The notes: generated by a model not told the origin, from the letters alone. A stretch of DNA of 64,000 nucleotides from an uncultured Bacteroides sp. (GCA_949289265.1 CASENE010000001.1:1-64000), one strand, 5' to 3'; counted from the first letter of the stretch, positions 17,709-28,316 are shown. A program made the numbers and translations.

Positions 17709-18443
17709 TTAGTCCTCGCGGTGCGGGTGCAGCAAGTCCCACTCATCGTCTCCTTCATCAAAGTGGTCTTCGCCGTCATCCTCGTCTTCGTGGTCGCGAT
17801 GCGGGCGGCGTTTGTTTTTGCGGTGGCGCCATTCGTCGTCTCCTTCGTCAAAGTGGTCTTCGCCGTCGTCCCATTCCCGTTCGTTCCACGTGCCTTCCCA
17901 GTCATGTTCCCAATCGTCGTTGCCGCGCAGGCGTCCGTCGTTCCATCCGTCGCTGGTGTAGCGGCAGGCAATGCGTCCTTTGTCGGAGACGACGTAGATG
18001 CCATCGCGCCGGTCGGTGTCTACCTGTACGGCATAGAAGCGTCCCATCGGTGTGTCCACGGCCATGTTGTCGTTGTCGTCCAGGTGGCGGTAGGCAAAGC
18101 CGATGGCCGACAGTGCACGCACGATGACTTTGGGCAACTGCTCGCGGCGCATTTCCCATACGGTGCGCATCCAGCGTCGGCTGTGGTCGAAGAGCAGGAT
18201 TTTGTCGGTGCCCCGGTGGCTGATTTTCACCTCCAGCAGGCCGTCGTCGTAATCCTTGTCCAGGATGCGGCAGCCGGGATACTTCTGTTTCGCAAAGCGG
18301 TCAATGTTGTCCACGGGACGTCCCGGCCGTTGGCCGACGGCTTCGTATGCGGCCGGTGTGTCTGCGGGGCGGTTTGTCAGGGCATTTGCCTGCAGGGATG
18401 TGCCCCATGCCAGGGCTATCCCTAAGAGTAAGATGGTTTTCAT
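17709..18443 (-). CDS. PepSY-like secreted protein with duplicated acidic tail
   Basis: Exported protein of 244 aa (signal MKTILLLGIALAWGTSLQANA). The middle resembles the PepSY-like domains common in Bacteroides secreted proteins: AKQKYPGCRILDKDYDDGLLEVKI and ILLFDHSRRWMRTVWEMR. The C-terminus is a low-complexity acidic and His/Arg-rich tail in which DDGEDHFDEGDDEW occurs twice, separated by the basic linker RHRKNKRRPHRDHEDE. The duplication is also visible in the DNA. The function is unknown; metal or cation binding is possible from composition only. The longer frame would need a TTG start, so the ATG at 18443 is used. Confidence 0.75.
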   Translation of the reverse strand: MKTILLLGIALAWGTSLQANALTNRPADTPAAYEAVGQRPGRPVDNIDRFAKQKYPGCRILDKDYDDGLLEVKISHRGTDKILLFDHSRRWMRTVWEMRREQLPKVIVRALSAIGFAYRHLDDNDNMAVDTPMGRFYAVQVDTDRRDGIYVVSDKGRIACRYTSDGWNDGRLRGNDDWEHDWEGTWNEREWDDGEDHFDEGDDEWRHRKNKRRPHRDHEDEDDGEDHFDEGDDEWDLLHPHRED

Positions 18444-18471
18444 ACGCAAGAGTATATAGGTTCTTATGCGG

Positions 18472-18479
18472 CAAAGATA
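18472..18479 (-). promoter_or_regulatory. -7 element for the PepSY-like gene
   Basis: TATCTTTG on the minus strand, 29 nt upstream of the ATG at 18443. Confidence 0.55.
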
Positions 18480-18529
18480 AAGATTCTTGGGCAGAGCCTG
18501 TATCCGGGACAGTCAGAAAAAGCGGCTTT

Positions 18530-18563
18530 TTTGCTTCTCTTAATACATATATATGTACCTTTG
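18530..18563 (+). promoter_or_regulatory. Promoter of the EamA transporter gene
   Basis: TTTG (18530-18533), 22-nt spacer, TACCTTTG (18556-18563). It lies so close to the ATG at 18572 that the message would be nearly leaderless, or translation starts at a later ATG (18578 or 18623). Confidence 0.55.
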
Positions 18564-18571
18564 CGCAGGTT

Positions 18572-19492
18572 ATGCACATGTTTCGTTCACATCAGCCCGG
18601 CGGACTGCCGGTGTTTCATCTCATGGCGGTGGTCATCGTGGCCATCTGGGGCTTGACGTTCATTTCCACCAAGTTGCTGATAGGGCAGGGGATGACGCCG
18701 CAGGAGATTTTCGTGTTGCGCTTCCTGGTGGCCTACGTGGGCATCTGGTTCTTGTCCGGACGCCGGTTGTGGGCCGACACCTGGCGCGACGAGCTTTGGC
18801 TGGCGTTGGGCGGGGTGACGGGCGGTTCGTTTTACTTCCTGACGGAGAACACGGCGCTGGAATACACGCTGGCCACCAACGTGTCGTTTCTGGTGTGCAC
18901 CACGCCGCTGCTGACCACCCTGCTTTCGCTGGCCTTGTATAAGAAGGAGAAAGCCACGCGGGCGTTGATAGGCGGTTCGTTCACGGCGCTGGCGGGGGTG
19001 GCCCTGGTGGTGTGCAACGGGCACTTCGTGCTTCGCCTTTCGCCCGTGGGCGACCTGCTTTCGTTGCTGGCTTCTTTGTCGTGGGCTTTCTACAGCCTGA
19101 TTATGCGCCGCATGGCCGACCGCTACGACGTGGCTTTCATCACGCGCAAGATATTCTTCTACGGCCTGCTCACCATCTTGCCCGTTTTCCTGGTGCGCCC
19201 CTGGCAGTTCGGTCTGGCGCGACTGCTGGATGCCTCCATACTTTGCCACCTGCTCTTCCTCGGAGTGTTGGCGTCGTTGATTTGCTTTGCCGTGTGGAAT
19301 GTGGTGCTGAAGCGGTTGGGCACGGTGCGCGCCTCCAACTACATCTACCTCAATCCCGTTTTCACGCTCATCGGTTCGGCCCTCGTGCTGGGCGAGCGGC
19401 TCACGCCGATGGCTTGGGTAGGCGTGGCGCTCATCTTGGGCGGGGTGTATTGGGCTGGCAGGAGGACGCATGGAACCACCAGCAGCCTATAA
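18572..19492 (+). CDS. EamA/DMT family membrane transporter
   Basis: Inner-membrane transporter of the drug/metabolite (EamA, RhaT-like) superfamily, about 306 aa with ten predicted membrane helices in two EamA repeats. The first begins FHLMAVVIVAIWGLTFISTK and the second covers VGDLLSLLASLSWAFYSLIM to LILGGVYWAGRRTHG. The N-terminal WGLTFISTK and the second-half YIYLNPVFTLIGSALVLGE are typical. The substrate is unknown. The start is uncertain (18572, 18578 or 18623). The last 62 nt overlap the 3' end of the convergent MATE gene. Confidence 0.85.
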   Translation: MHMFRSHQPGGLPVFHLMAVVIVAIWGLTFISTKLLIGQGMTPQEIFVLRFLVAYVGIWFLSGRRLWADTWRDELWLALGGVTGGSFYFLTENTALEYTLATNVSFLVCTTPLLTTLLSLALYKKEKATRALIGGSFTALAGVALVVCNGHFVLRLSPVGDLLSLLASLSWAFYSLIMRRMADRYDVAFITRKIFFYGLLTILPVFLVRPWQFGLARLLDASILCHLLFLGVLASLICFAVWNVVLKRLGTVRASNYIYLNPVFTLIGSALVLGERLTPMAWVGVALILGGVYWAGRRTHGTTSSL

Positions 19493-20801
19493 TCGTCAAC
19501 GTAAGGATTTCCGCCAACGGCATGGAAAGCCAGATGCCTTCCGTGCCCAACAGCAACGGGAGCAGTAGGAATACGGGGATAAGCAATCCTGTTCCGCGCA
19601 AGAAGACAAACGTCATGGCTGCCTTCATCCGCTCAATGCTCTGGCAATAGCCCACGATGGCGACATTCAGGATGAAAAACGGGATGCCGATGGCGTAATA
19701 GGGAAATCCGTCTTGGGCGATGCGGGCGGCCGTGCTGTCAGGATTCAGGAACAGGGCAACCAGCAGGTGCGGCACAAGCAGGAAAAGAGCCATGACAACA
19801 ATGCCGCACAGCAGCGACGTGGCGAGCAGCAACCGGCGCGCCTTCGCCACATAGTCCCAGCGGGAGAGGCCGTAGTTGTAGCTGATAATCGGTTGTGCCG
19901 ACTGGGCCACCGCATTCCCGATGTTGAAGAAGAAAGGCGTATAGTAGCAGGCGATGCCGAAGGCTGCCACGCCGTCATCGCCCAAATGCTTCATGAACAT
20001 CAGGTTTCCCATGAAGATAAGCACCGCCAGCGTCATTTCGCCCAGCAACGAAGGCGAACCGATGCGGCAATGGTAGCCGATGTTGCGCAAGGAAAGGCAC
20101 AGGCTTTTCCGGCTCCACTTCGGCAAGACGGGCTTCAAGGTCCGGGCATAAAACAACAGATAAGCGAGCGCGATGATTCCGCCGGCCATCATGCTGATGG
20201 AAGTGGCGATGGCCGCGCCCTTCACACCCCACCCGAGCGGGAAAATCATCACCCAGTCCAGCACGATGTTCATCAGCGCCGACACGACGTTGCACCACAT
20301 CGCGACCTTGGGCGCACCGTCCAGGCGGATGATGAACAGCCCGATGAGGCTCCACATCTGAAACACATAGCTTGGCATGATCCAAAACAGGTAGTCGCTT
20401 GCCAGCGGAAGCAAGGTTTCGGATGACCCCAGCAGGCGTGCCGAGCCTTCGGGAAACAGCATGGCAAACACGCATATCACGGCCGTCAGCAGGGTGGAGA
20501 ACAGCAGGGCTTGCGTCAGGTTCATCCTGGCCACTTTTAGCTGTTGCCTTGCCATGTGGATGGACACGACCACTGAACAGCTGGCGCCAAGCATCAACCC
20601 GATGCCGGAGAAGACTTGGTAGACGGGGCCGATGATGTTGACGGCGGCAACCCCCTCGCTGCCCACGCCATGTCCCACAAAGATGCCGTCGATGGTGGTC
20701 ATGGCCGACATGGACAACGTGCCCAGCAAGGTAGGAATCAGCAGCTTGCGGTACAGTGTCGAAACATTCGTGTGCTTGAAATCAATGGCGTCTTTTCCCA
20801 T
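19431..20801 (-). CDS. MATE family efflux transporter
   Basis: Inner-membrane multidrug/toxin antiporter of the MATE family, 456 aa with twelve predicted helices. The start MGKDAIDFKHTNVSTLYRKL leads into LLIPTLLGTLSMSAMTTIDG and IFVGHGVGSEGVAAVNIIGP, the typical N-half of the MepA/DinF-like group. The ATG at 20801 follows an AAGGAA ribosome site; the frame stays open further upstream, but that extension has no MATE-like sequence and crosses the promoter. The gene is divergent from an AraC-type regulator whose start is 166 bp away, a layout that suggests control by that regulator. Confidence 0.9.
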   Translation of the reverse strand: MGKDAIDFKHTNVSTLYRKLLIPTLLGTLSMSAMTTIDGIFVGHGVGSEGVAAVNIIGPVYQVFSGIGLMLGASCSVVVSIHMARQQLKVARMNLTQALLFSTLLTAVICVFAMLFPEGSARLLGSSETLLPLASDYLFWIMPSYVFQMWSLIGLFIIRLDGAPKVAMWCNVVSALMNIVLDWVMIFPLGWGVKGAAIATSISMMAGGIIALAYLLFYARTLKPVLPKWSRKSLCLSLRNIGYHCRIGSPSLLGEMTLAVLIFMGNLMFMKHLGDDGVAAFGIACYYTPFFFNIGNAVAQSAQPIISYNYGLSRWDYVAKARRLLLATSLLCGIVVMALFLLVPHLLVALFLNPDSTAARIAQDGFPYYAIGIPFFILNVAIVGYCQSIERMKAAMTFVFLRGTGLLIPVFLLLPLLLGTEGIWLSMPLAEILTLTIIGCWWFHASSCQPNTPRPR

Positions 20802-20839
20802 TTCCTTATTCTTTAGTTGACAATGATGTTGAACGGCGG

Positions 20840-20847
20840 CAAAGGTA
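20840..20847 (-). promoter_or_regulatory. -7 element for the MATE gene
   Basis: TACCTTTG on the minus strand, 39 nt upstream of the ATG at 20801. Confidence 0.5.
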
Positions 20848-20935
20848 GGACGATTTTGCCTCACAAGCGCTTGAATAATCCTGCCTGTCATGGCACTTTT
20901 CGATACAATCGCATGGGCATTGGCGCGAAAACCTC

Positions 20936-20943
20936 TATCTTTG
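20936..20943 (+). promoter_or_regulatory. -7 element for the AraC-type regulator
   Basis: TATCTTTG, 25 nt upstream of the ATG at 20968. It is divergent to the MATE promoter about 90 bp away. Confidence 0.55.
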
Positions 20944-20967
20944 TACAGACTATCAACGAAGAACCGT

Positions 20968-21816
20968 ATGCAAGCTATCAAATATTCATTGCGGCCGGAC
21001 GACAGGCCGTTCTCGGTAGGAATGACGGATTTGAGGGAAAGCCACGGGGGCCTGGTCGACACCAACGGATGCATTGCCTTGTTCGTCATGGCGGGCTGTG
21101 CGGTAGCGACGGTCAATTTCAAGCGGCGTCCCTTGCGTCGGGGAGACTTTGTCTTGTTGTTCTATGACGGTACTTTTTCGATAGAACGGAGTTCCACGTT
21201 GTTCTACGTTCGCTATGCCTCGTTTGCCTACCCCATGATAGAAGAAGCCATTTGTAAGCCGCTTTCCGACCGGTTTTGGGACGTGGTGTATGAAAACCCC
21301 GTGTTTCCTGCCACAGTCGGACAAGAAGGCTTGCTGGACGCATGGTGGCGGCAGTTGGGGTGGATGGAGCGCATGGAATCCGAGGCCAGCCAGGAGGAAA
21401 TGTTGAAGAACAGCATCCGCAATCTGCTGATAGCCGTCGATACGGAAGTGATGCGCCGCCAGCCGGACCAAACACATGGCAATGAGCAAGGCCACGCATG
21501 GATGCTCATCACCCGCTTCTTCAGGTTGGTGTCGTTGCATTGCCGGGAAACGCGCGAGGTAACTTTCTATGCCAGCCGGCTTTCCATCACCACGACCTAC
21601 CTGTATAAGCTCTGCCGGAAGCACTTGCAAATGTCGCCCAAAGAGATATTGGACAGGCAGACCGTGACGGAAATCAAGACCTGTTTGGTTAACACCGATG
21701 CTCCCCTCAAGGGCATAGCGGACGCGCTGCACTTTGACGACGTATCTTATCTGTGCCGCTACTTCCGGCGGATGACGGGAGTGTCGCCGATGGATTACCG
21801 GAAGAGTTTCAAGTGA
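20968..21816 (+). CDS. AraC family transcriptional regulator
   Basis: DNA-binding regulator of 282 aa. The C-terminal ~100 residues are an AraC double helix-turn-helix: YASRLSITTTYLYKLCRKHL, then SPKEILDRQTVTEIKTCLVN, then the second helix pair ending FDDVSYLCRYFRRMTGVSPM and DYRKSF. The N-terminal half is a ligand-sensing region, probably cupin-like (RRPLRRGDFVLLFYDGTFSI). The ATG at 20968 is used because it follows the TATCTTTG promoter; an upstream ATG at 20890 would lie before it. The likely target is the divergent MATE pump gene. Confidence 0.88.
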   Translation: MQAIKYSLRPDDRPFSVGMTDLRESHGGLVDTNGCIALFVMAGCAVATVNFKRRPLRRGDFVLLFYDGTFSIERSSTLFYVRYASFAYPMIEEAICKPLSDRFWDVVYENPVFPATVGQEGLLDAWWRQLGWMERMESEASQEEMLKNSIRNLLIAVDTEVMRRQPDQTHGNEQGHAWMLITRFFRLVSLHCRETREVTFYASRLSITTTYLYKLCRKHLQMSPKEILDRQTVTEIKTCLVNTDAPLKGIADALHFDDVSYLCRYFRRMTGVSPMDYRKSFK

Positions 21817-21902
21817 GCATGGGCAATGAGAAGAGAGCAGACCCGATTTCCCTTTCATTTTTCCCTTGGTTGCCTAAATGTAGCGTTAATCTGCCGATAG
21901 GG

Positions 21903-21934
21903 TTCGGTTATTCCGGCAATAAAGCGTATCTTTG
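21903..21934 (+). promoter_or_regulatory. Promoter of the CE1 esterase gene
   Basis: TATCTTTG (21927-21934) with TTCG (one mismatch to TTTG) 20 nt upstream (21903-21906). The leader of about 210 nt to the ATG at 22149 contains the family B repeat. Confidence 0.5.
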
Positions 21935-21973
21935 TACGTCCGATGCAGTCACGGCCTCCCTGTCGGCCTGGCA

Positions 21974-22039
21974 TTATAATCCCCGCTACCGGGCGTTATA
22001 ACTCCAGCTACCGGGCGTTATAATCCCAGCTACCTGGCA
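21974..22039. repeat. Family B 22-bp repeat array, copy 1
   Basis: Three exact-length 22-bp units: 21974-21995, 21996-22017, 22018-22039, all of the form TTATAAyyCCmGCTACCkGGCr. Related arrays occur at 38975, 48052 and 55340. This copy lies in the 332-bp gap between the AraC gene and the esterase, downstream of the promoter. Confidence 0.8.
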
Positions 22040-22145
22040 TTGGAACGCTGCTAAACGCTGACAGACAGGCCGTCTGCCACGGTTCGGGCGCCTTCCGGCG
22101 GAAGTGCCGCGCGGCCGGGCGCGCCATTGTTTAACCATTCAATGA

Positions 22146-23336
<1,191 letters not shown>

Positions 23337-23378
23337 CCGGACCTGTTATCCAACCTCTTATCACTCTGTAATCATCGT

Positions 23379-24134
23379 ATGAAGTTTATCTCCTGGAACG
23401 TAAACGGCCTGCGTGCCTGCAAGGACAAAGGCTTTGTGGAAGCATTTAAGCAACTGGACGCCGATTTCTTCTGCCTGCAAGAGACCAAGATGCAGGCCGG
23501 ACAGCTGGATTTGCCCTTCGAGGGCTATGAGTCGTATTGGAACTATGCGGAAAAGAAGGGCTATTCGGGCACGGCCATCTATACGCGCCACCGTCCGCTC
23601 GGCGTGACCTACGGCATAGACATCGAGCACCACGACAAGGAAGGGCGCGTCATCACGCTGGAGATGCCCGGCTTTTTCCTGGTGACGGTCTACACGCCCA
23701 ATTCGCAAGACGAACTCCGCCGCCTGGACTACCGCATGACGTGGGAAGACGACTTCCGCCGCTACCTCCTCGCGCTGGATGCCCGGAAGCCGGTGGTGGT
23801 GTGTGGCGACCTGAACGTGGCGCATCAGGAAATCGACCTGAAGAATCCCAAGACCAACCGCCGCAATGCAGGCTTTACGGACGAAGAGCGCGCCAAGTTC
23901 ACCGAGCTGCTGGCTTCGGGCTTCACGGACACCTTCCGCCACTTCTATCCCGACCGCAAGGACATCTATTCCTGGTGGTCATACCGCTTCCGCGCCCGCG
24001 AAAAGAATGCAGGCTGGCGCATCGACTATTTCCTCACTTCCAAACGCCTGGACGAAAAGCTGGTCAGCGCGGGCATCCACACCGAGATTTACGGTTCCGA
24101 CCATTGCCCGGTGGAGGTGGTGATAGACCTGTAG
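23379..24134 (+). CDS. xth: Exodeoxyribonuclease III
   Basis: AP endonuclease / 3'-5' exonuclease of base-excision repair, 251 aa, full length. The EEP-fold motifs are all present: MKFISWNVNGLRAC, LQETKMQ (metal-binding Glu), GDLNVAHQEIDL (catalytic Asp/Asn), and the C-terminal SDHCPVEVV. The stop is two nucleotides before the convergent deacetylase stop, so the two genes meet tail to tail with no terminator hairpin visible. Confidence 0.95.
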   Translation: MKFISWNVNGLRACKDKGFVEAFKQLDADFFCLQETKMQAGQLDLPFEGYESYWNYAEKKGYSGTAIYTRHRPLGVTYGIDIEHHDKEGRVITLEMPGFFLVTVYTPNSQDELRRLDYRMTWEDDFRRYLLALDARKPVVVCGDLNVAHQEIDLKNPKTNRRNAGFTDEERAKFTELLASGFTDTFRHFYPDRKDIYSWWSYRFRAREKNAGWRIDYFLTSKRLDEKLVSAGIHTEIYGSDHCPVEVVIDL

Positions 24135-24136
24135 CG

Positions 24137-24802
24137 TCACAACACCCCGAAGCTATACCCCTCTTCCTTCAGAAACTCTATGCTCCGCGGCAGGGCGTAG
24201 GGCAGGTTGCCATTGCCCCATGACTTCAGCGAGTCGTGAAAGGTGATGATGGAACCGTTGCGGGCATAGCGCATCACGTTGGCCAGCACCTGCGGGGGGC
24301 GCAGCTTCTTGGAATAGTCGCGCGTCACGAGATCCCACATCACGATGCGGCATCGCTTGCGCAACACCATGTACTGTCCCCACGTCATGTGCCCGTGCGG
24401 CGGGCGGAACAAGACGGGATTGAGGGCCTGGTCTATCAGCCGTTCGTCCTCCGTCGCCGCGCAGGCTTTCAGCATGAAGTCGTGTGCCTTGTTCACATCG
24501 TCCAGGTAGTGATTGGAGGCATGCTCGAACCCGCGCAGGTGGTGGAACGTATGGTTGCCGATGCGGTGTCCGTGCTCCAGCACCTGGCGGAAGACGTCGG
24601 GATGCTTGCGGATGTTGTCGCCCACCATGAAGAAAGTGGCCTTCACGCCGTAGCGTTCCAGCAGCTCCAGCACCCACGGCGTCACCTCGGGGATGGGCCC
24701 GTCGTCGAAGGTCAGGTAGACCGTCTTCTCCGAGGGGTTCATCCGCCAAAGCGCGCGTGGATAGAGCTTGCGGACACATGCAGGTGGCTGTTCGATAAAC
24801 AC
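24137..24802 (-). CDS. Polysaccharide deacetylase (NodB-domain) protein
   Basis: Carbohydrate esterase family 4 type deacetylase of 221 aa. All five NodB motifs are visible: TFDDGP, the metal-binding histidines in NHTFHH, RPPHG, WDLVTRDY and ITFHDS. An active metal-dependent enzyme removing N-acetyl groups is therefore expected, acting on peptidoglycan or another aminosugar polymer. No clear signal peptide; the N-terminus MFIEQPPACVRKLYPRALWR is unusual and may be a membrane-associated or cytoplasmic form. It is probably co-transcribed with the large DUF2723 gene that ends 18 nt upstream. Confidence 0.88.
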   Translation of the reverse strand: MFIEQPPACVRKLYPRALWRMNPSEKTVYLTFDDGPIPEVTPWVLELLERYGVKATFFMVGDNIRKHPDVFRQVLEHGHRIGNHTFHHLRGFEHASNHYLDDVNKAHDFMLKACAATEDERLIDQALNPVLFRPPHGHMTWGQYMVLRKRCRIVMWDLVTRDYSKKLRPPQVLANVMRYARNGSIITFHDSLKSWGNGNLPYALPRSIEFLKEEGYSFGVL

Positions 24803-24820
24803 GGTTTGAGCGTTTTATTG

Positions 24821-27800
24821 CTATTTCTGGTATCCCAGTCTCTCTACATACAGGTGATAATATTCGCCCAGTAGCTGGTCATACGTGTCGGTCAGTTCCG
24901 ACTGGTATTTCTGCATGAGGTCTATCTCGGCGTTGAGCAAGGAGAGGTGGTAGTTGTATTCGCTGGCCGAAACCACGAAACGGCCGTCATCCAGGCTCAT
25001 GTACCACTTCAGGTATTCCACCGACTTGTCGGCCAGCGCCTTCGCGATGGCGTCTCCCTTGTCCTTCTCGCCCAGCTGATAATAGGCCTCGGCCAGTTGC
25101 AGCGCGCCGTTCTGGTAGTCGTAGGGCACGTTGACCGCAGGAATCATCTTCTCCGCATAATCCAGGGCCGCCTTGGCCTTGTCCGTCTTGCCTTCGCGCA
25201 TCAGCTGCTGAATCAGTTGGGCAAAGATGCGGCGGTGCGAATAGCACATGCGCAGGGCGTTTTCGTCGATGTAGATGCCCGGGCGGTCGATGCCTCCGAA
25301 CTTGAACTTGTGCATCAGGTTGTCGTACATCTTCTCCGAGTCGATGGTGACGCCCGTCTTCGTATTGTCAAACGGCGTGAAGCGGTAGGCCAGTCCCTCT
25401 TGGATGAAGTGGTTGGCCATGCCCAGCTGGTTGTCCGTGCCTACGCTGATGGCGATGTACAGGGGACGTTCCCAGTTGGCCTCGGCCAGCATCTCCAGCA
25501 TCATCAGTTCGCTCTTGTAGAGGGCGCGTTTCCCTTTCAGCGAGATGTGCATGTAGTCCGGGATGCTGTCTCCGGGAATCAGCATGCCGCTGCGGCGCAC
25601 GGCCTCCTTGTCCACCTTGATGACGATGCTGTCCGTCGGGATGATGTTCAGTTCCCGGTTGCTCGGGTTGCGCACCCAGTGTTTCAGGATGTTCTTCAGC
25701 TCGTAGGGATTGTCGCCGAATTCCTTTTGGATGTTCACCAGCGTCTCGGGGTTGCCGGCCAATGCCTCTTTTTGGGCTTCGGCATAGAGCTGATCCAGGC
25801 TCTTGGCCACTTCCGGATGCACGGCGATATACTCATTGGTTCCTTCCACATATTCCATGCGCTCCCACGTGATGGGCAGCGACGGGCTGTCGTAGGCAGG
25901 CCGTTTCATCTGGTCGATATACCAGTCCGTCTGCAGGTAGCTGAGGTTGCACGTGCGGGCGTCGGGCCGGAAGCCTTCCGTCTCTTGCGCATACCACAGC
26001 GGGAAGGTATCGTTGTCGCCATTGGTATAGATGACGGGATTGCCGCTCTCTTGCAAAGACATCAGGTAGTTCTCGCCGAAGTCGCGCGCCATGTAGCGTC
26101 CGCTGCGGTCGTGGTCGTCCCACGTCTGGCTGGCCATCTGTATGGGCACCAGCAGGCAGATGACCCCTACCGCGAGGGCTACGGGCAGGGCCGGCCGGAT
26201 GTCCGGCATCCACAGTCCCTGGCTCCAGGCCTCCAGCTGTTCGGGCGTCCAGTCTTTGCGGCTCCGCTTGCTTACGAGGCGGTCGACCAATTGCGTCAGT
26301 CCGGCCACGCCCATGCCTATCCAGATGGCAAAGGCGTAGAACGAGCCGGCGTAGGCATAGTCGCGTTCGCGGGGCTGCAGGGGCGTCTGGTTGAGGTAAA
26401 GCACGATGGCGATGCCCGTCATGAAGAACAGGAAGAATACCACCCAGAACTGCTGGATGCCCCGGCGTCCGCGGTAGGCTTGCCACAGCAGGCCGATGAT
26501 GCCCAGCAAGAGCGGCAGGCAATAGAACACGTTGTGTCCCTTGTTCTCCTTCAGTTCCGTGGGCAGGTATTCCTGGTTGCCCACCAGCAGGTTGTCTATG
26601 AAGCCGATGCCCGTTATCCAGTTGCCATGCTCAATCTCGCCGTGCCCCTGGATGTCGTTCTGCCGTCCGGCAAAGTTCCACAGGAAGTAGCGCCAATACA
26701 TCCAGTTGAGCTGATAGGAGAAGAAGAACTTGATGTTCTCCCACTGCGTGGGCATGTTCACCATCACCATCTCGCCGCAGCGGTCGAAAGGCTCGTCGTG
26801 GCCCTTGATGTCCATCCAAGCCTTGTAGGCCTCGGCGTGCTTGCTGCTGTACATGCGGGGGAACAGCATGTTTTGCGCGTATTCGTATTCGATGCGTCCG
26901 GGTATTTCGATGTAGCTGTCCTTCTCGTCGGGCGAGGCCTTTTCCTTGCGGATGAACTTGGTGCCTTCGCTGGCGATGCGCGGTTCGCAATAGCCGTCCT
27001 TCACGTCGAGAGCCACCTGCGAGGAGAACGCCTGGCCGTAGAACAAGGGGCGGGTGCCGTATTGTTCGCGTCCCAGGTATTCGCCCAGCGTGAAGATGTC
27101 CTCCGGCGAGTTCTGGTCCATCGGCGTGTTGGCCGTAGAGCGGATGACGATGAGCGCGTACGACGAATAGCCCACCACGATGAGCAGCGTGCACAGCAGG
27201 GCCGTGTTCAGGGCCCGGGCGCTGACGCGGAACTTCACCTTGATTTTATCCTGCGTCTTCGGGTTGAGATACAGCCACAGCAGGGCCAGGACGATGAGGC
27301 CGATGACCACTGCCCCCGCTCCGTGTCCGTAGAAGGGGATGCCCAGCAGGGCGATGCTCAGGATGAACGACAATGCCATGCGCAGGCGGTTGCGTTCCGT
27401 ATAGGTCTCGTAGACGCCCCATATCAGGACGGCGGCCAGCAGGATGACATACACCAGCACGCCCGTGTTGAACGGCAGGCCGAACCCGTTGACAAACAAC
27501 AGTTCAAACCATCCGCCCACCTTCACGATGCCCGGCACGATGCCATAGAGCACCACGGCCACCAGCACCGCCGAACACAGCAAGGCCAGCAGCGAGCCCT
27601 TGGCATTGGCGTTGGGCACCCGCTTGTAGTAATAGATAAGCACGATGGCCGGCAGACACAGCAGGTTGAGCAGGTGCACGCCGATGGAGAGGCCCGTCAG
27701 ATAGGCGATGAGCACCAGCCAGCGGTCGCTGTGCGGCTGGTCGGCCACGTCTTCCCACTTCAGGATGAGCCAGAACACCACCGCCGTAAACAGCGACGAA

Positions 27801-28246
27801 AAGGCATACACCTCGCCTTCGACGGCCGAAAACCAGAACGTGTCGCTGAATGTGTAGGCCAACGCGCCCACCAGGCCGCTGCCCATCACCACGGCTATCT
27901 GTCCGCCCGAGACGTGCTCCTCGTCCGTGATGACCAGCTTGCGCACCAGGTGCGTGATGGTCCAGAAGAGGAACAGGATGCACGCGCCGCTCATCAGCGC
28001 GCTCATGTAGTTCACCATCTTGGCCACCTCCGAGGCGTCCGAAGCGAATTGCGAGAACAGGTTGGCCACCAGCATGAAGAACGGCGCGCCGGGCGGATGG
28101 CCCACTTCCAGCTTATAGCCGGTGGTGATGAACTCGGGACAATCCCAGAAGCTGGCGGTCGGCTCTATGGTCAGGCAATAGACCGTGGCCGCAATGAGGA
28201 AGGCAATCCAACCCGTCAGGTTGTTTACGGTTCTGTACTGTTTCAT
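24821..28246 (-). CDS. DUF2723 multi-pass membrane protein (GT-C/TMEM260-like)
   Basis: Very large inner-membrane protein, 1,141 aa. The N-terminal half has about a dozen hydrophobic helices and begins with the DUF2723 signature SFWDCPEFITTGYKLEVGHP followed by PGAPFF, whose acidic residues resemble the lumenal-loop active site of GT-C glycosyltransferases. The C-terminal ~450 residues are soluble, with TPR-like helices near the end (KAALDYAEKMIPAV, ALQLAEAYYQLGEKDKG). The eukaryotic relative TMEM260 is an O-mannosyltransferase, so a role in protein O-glycosylation is a reasonable inference, not shown here. The frame is intact. Confidence 0.85.
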   Translation of the reverse strand: MKQYRTVNNLTGWIAFLIAATVYCLTIEPTASFWDCPEFITTGYKLEVGHPPGAPFFMLVANLFSQFASDASEVAKMVNYMSALMSGACILFLFWTITHLVRKLVITDEEHVSGGQIAVVMGSGLVGALAYTFSDTFWFSAVEGEVYAFSSLFTAVVFWLILKWEDVADQPHSDRWLVLIAYLTGLSIGVHLLNLLCLPAIVLIYYYKRVPNANAKGSLLALLCSAVLVAVVLYGIVPGIVKVGGWFELLFVNGFGLPFNTGVLVYVILLAAVLIWGVYETYTERNRLRMALSFILSIALLGIPFYGHGAGAVVIGLIVLALLWLYLNPKTQDKIKVKFRVSARALNTALLCTLLIVVGYSSYALIVIRSTANTPMDQNSPEDIFTLGEYLGREQYGTRPLFYGQAFSSQVALDVKDGYCEPRIASEGTKFIRKEKASPDEKDSYIEIPGRIEYEYAQNMLFPRMYSSKHAEAYKAWMDIKGHDEPFDRCGEMVMVNMPTQWENIKFFFSYQLNWMYWRYFLWNFAGRQNDIQGHGEIEHGNWITGIGFIDNLLVGNQEYLPTELKENKGHNVFYCLPLLLGIIGLLWQAYRGRRGIQQFWVVFFLFFMTGIAIVLYLNQTPLQPRERDYAYAGSFYAFAIWIGMGVAGLTQLVDRLVSKRSRKDWTPEQLEAWSQGLWMPDIRPALPVALAVGVICLLVPIQMASQTWDDHDRSGRYMARDFGENYLMSLQESGNPVIYTNGDNDTFPLWYAQETEGFRPDARTCNLSYLQTDWYIDQMKRPAYDSPSLPITWERMEYVEGTNEYIAVHPEVAKSLDQLYAEAQKEALAGNPETLVNIQKEFGDNPYELKNILKHWVRNPSNRELNIIPTDSIVIKVDKEAVRRSGMLIPGDSIPDYMHISLKGKRALYKSELMMLEMLAEANWERPLYIAISVGTDNQLGMANHFIQEGLAYRFTPFDNTKTGVTIDSEKMYDNLMHKFKFGGIDRPGIYIDENALRMCYSHRRIFAQLIQQLMREGKTDKAKAALDYAEKMIPAVNVPYDYQNGALQLAEAYYQLGEKDKGDAIAKALADKSVEYLKWYMSLDDGRFVVSASEYNYHLSLLNAEIDLMQKYQSELTDTYDQLLGEYYHLYVERLGYQK

Positions 28247-28316
28247 TCAGTCTTATCGGTTGTATTTTCTTTCTTCGTTTCCGTCTTCCGGCCCGTGCGG
28301 CGGAGACATACGGGCG

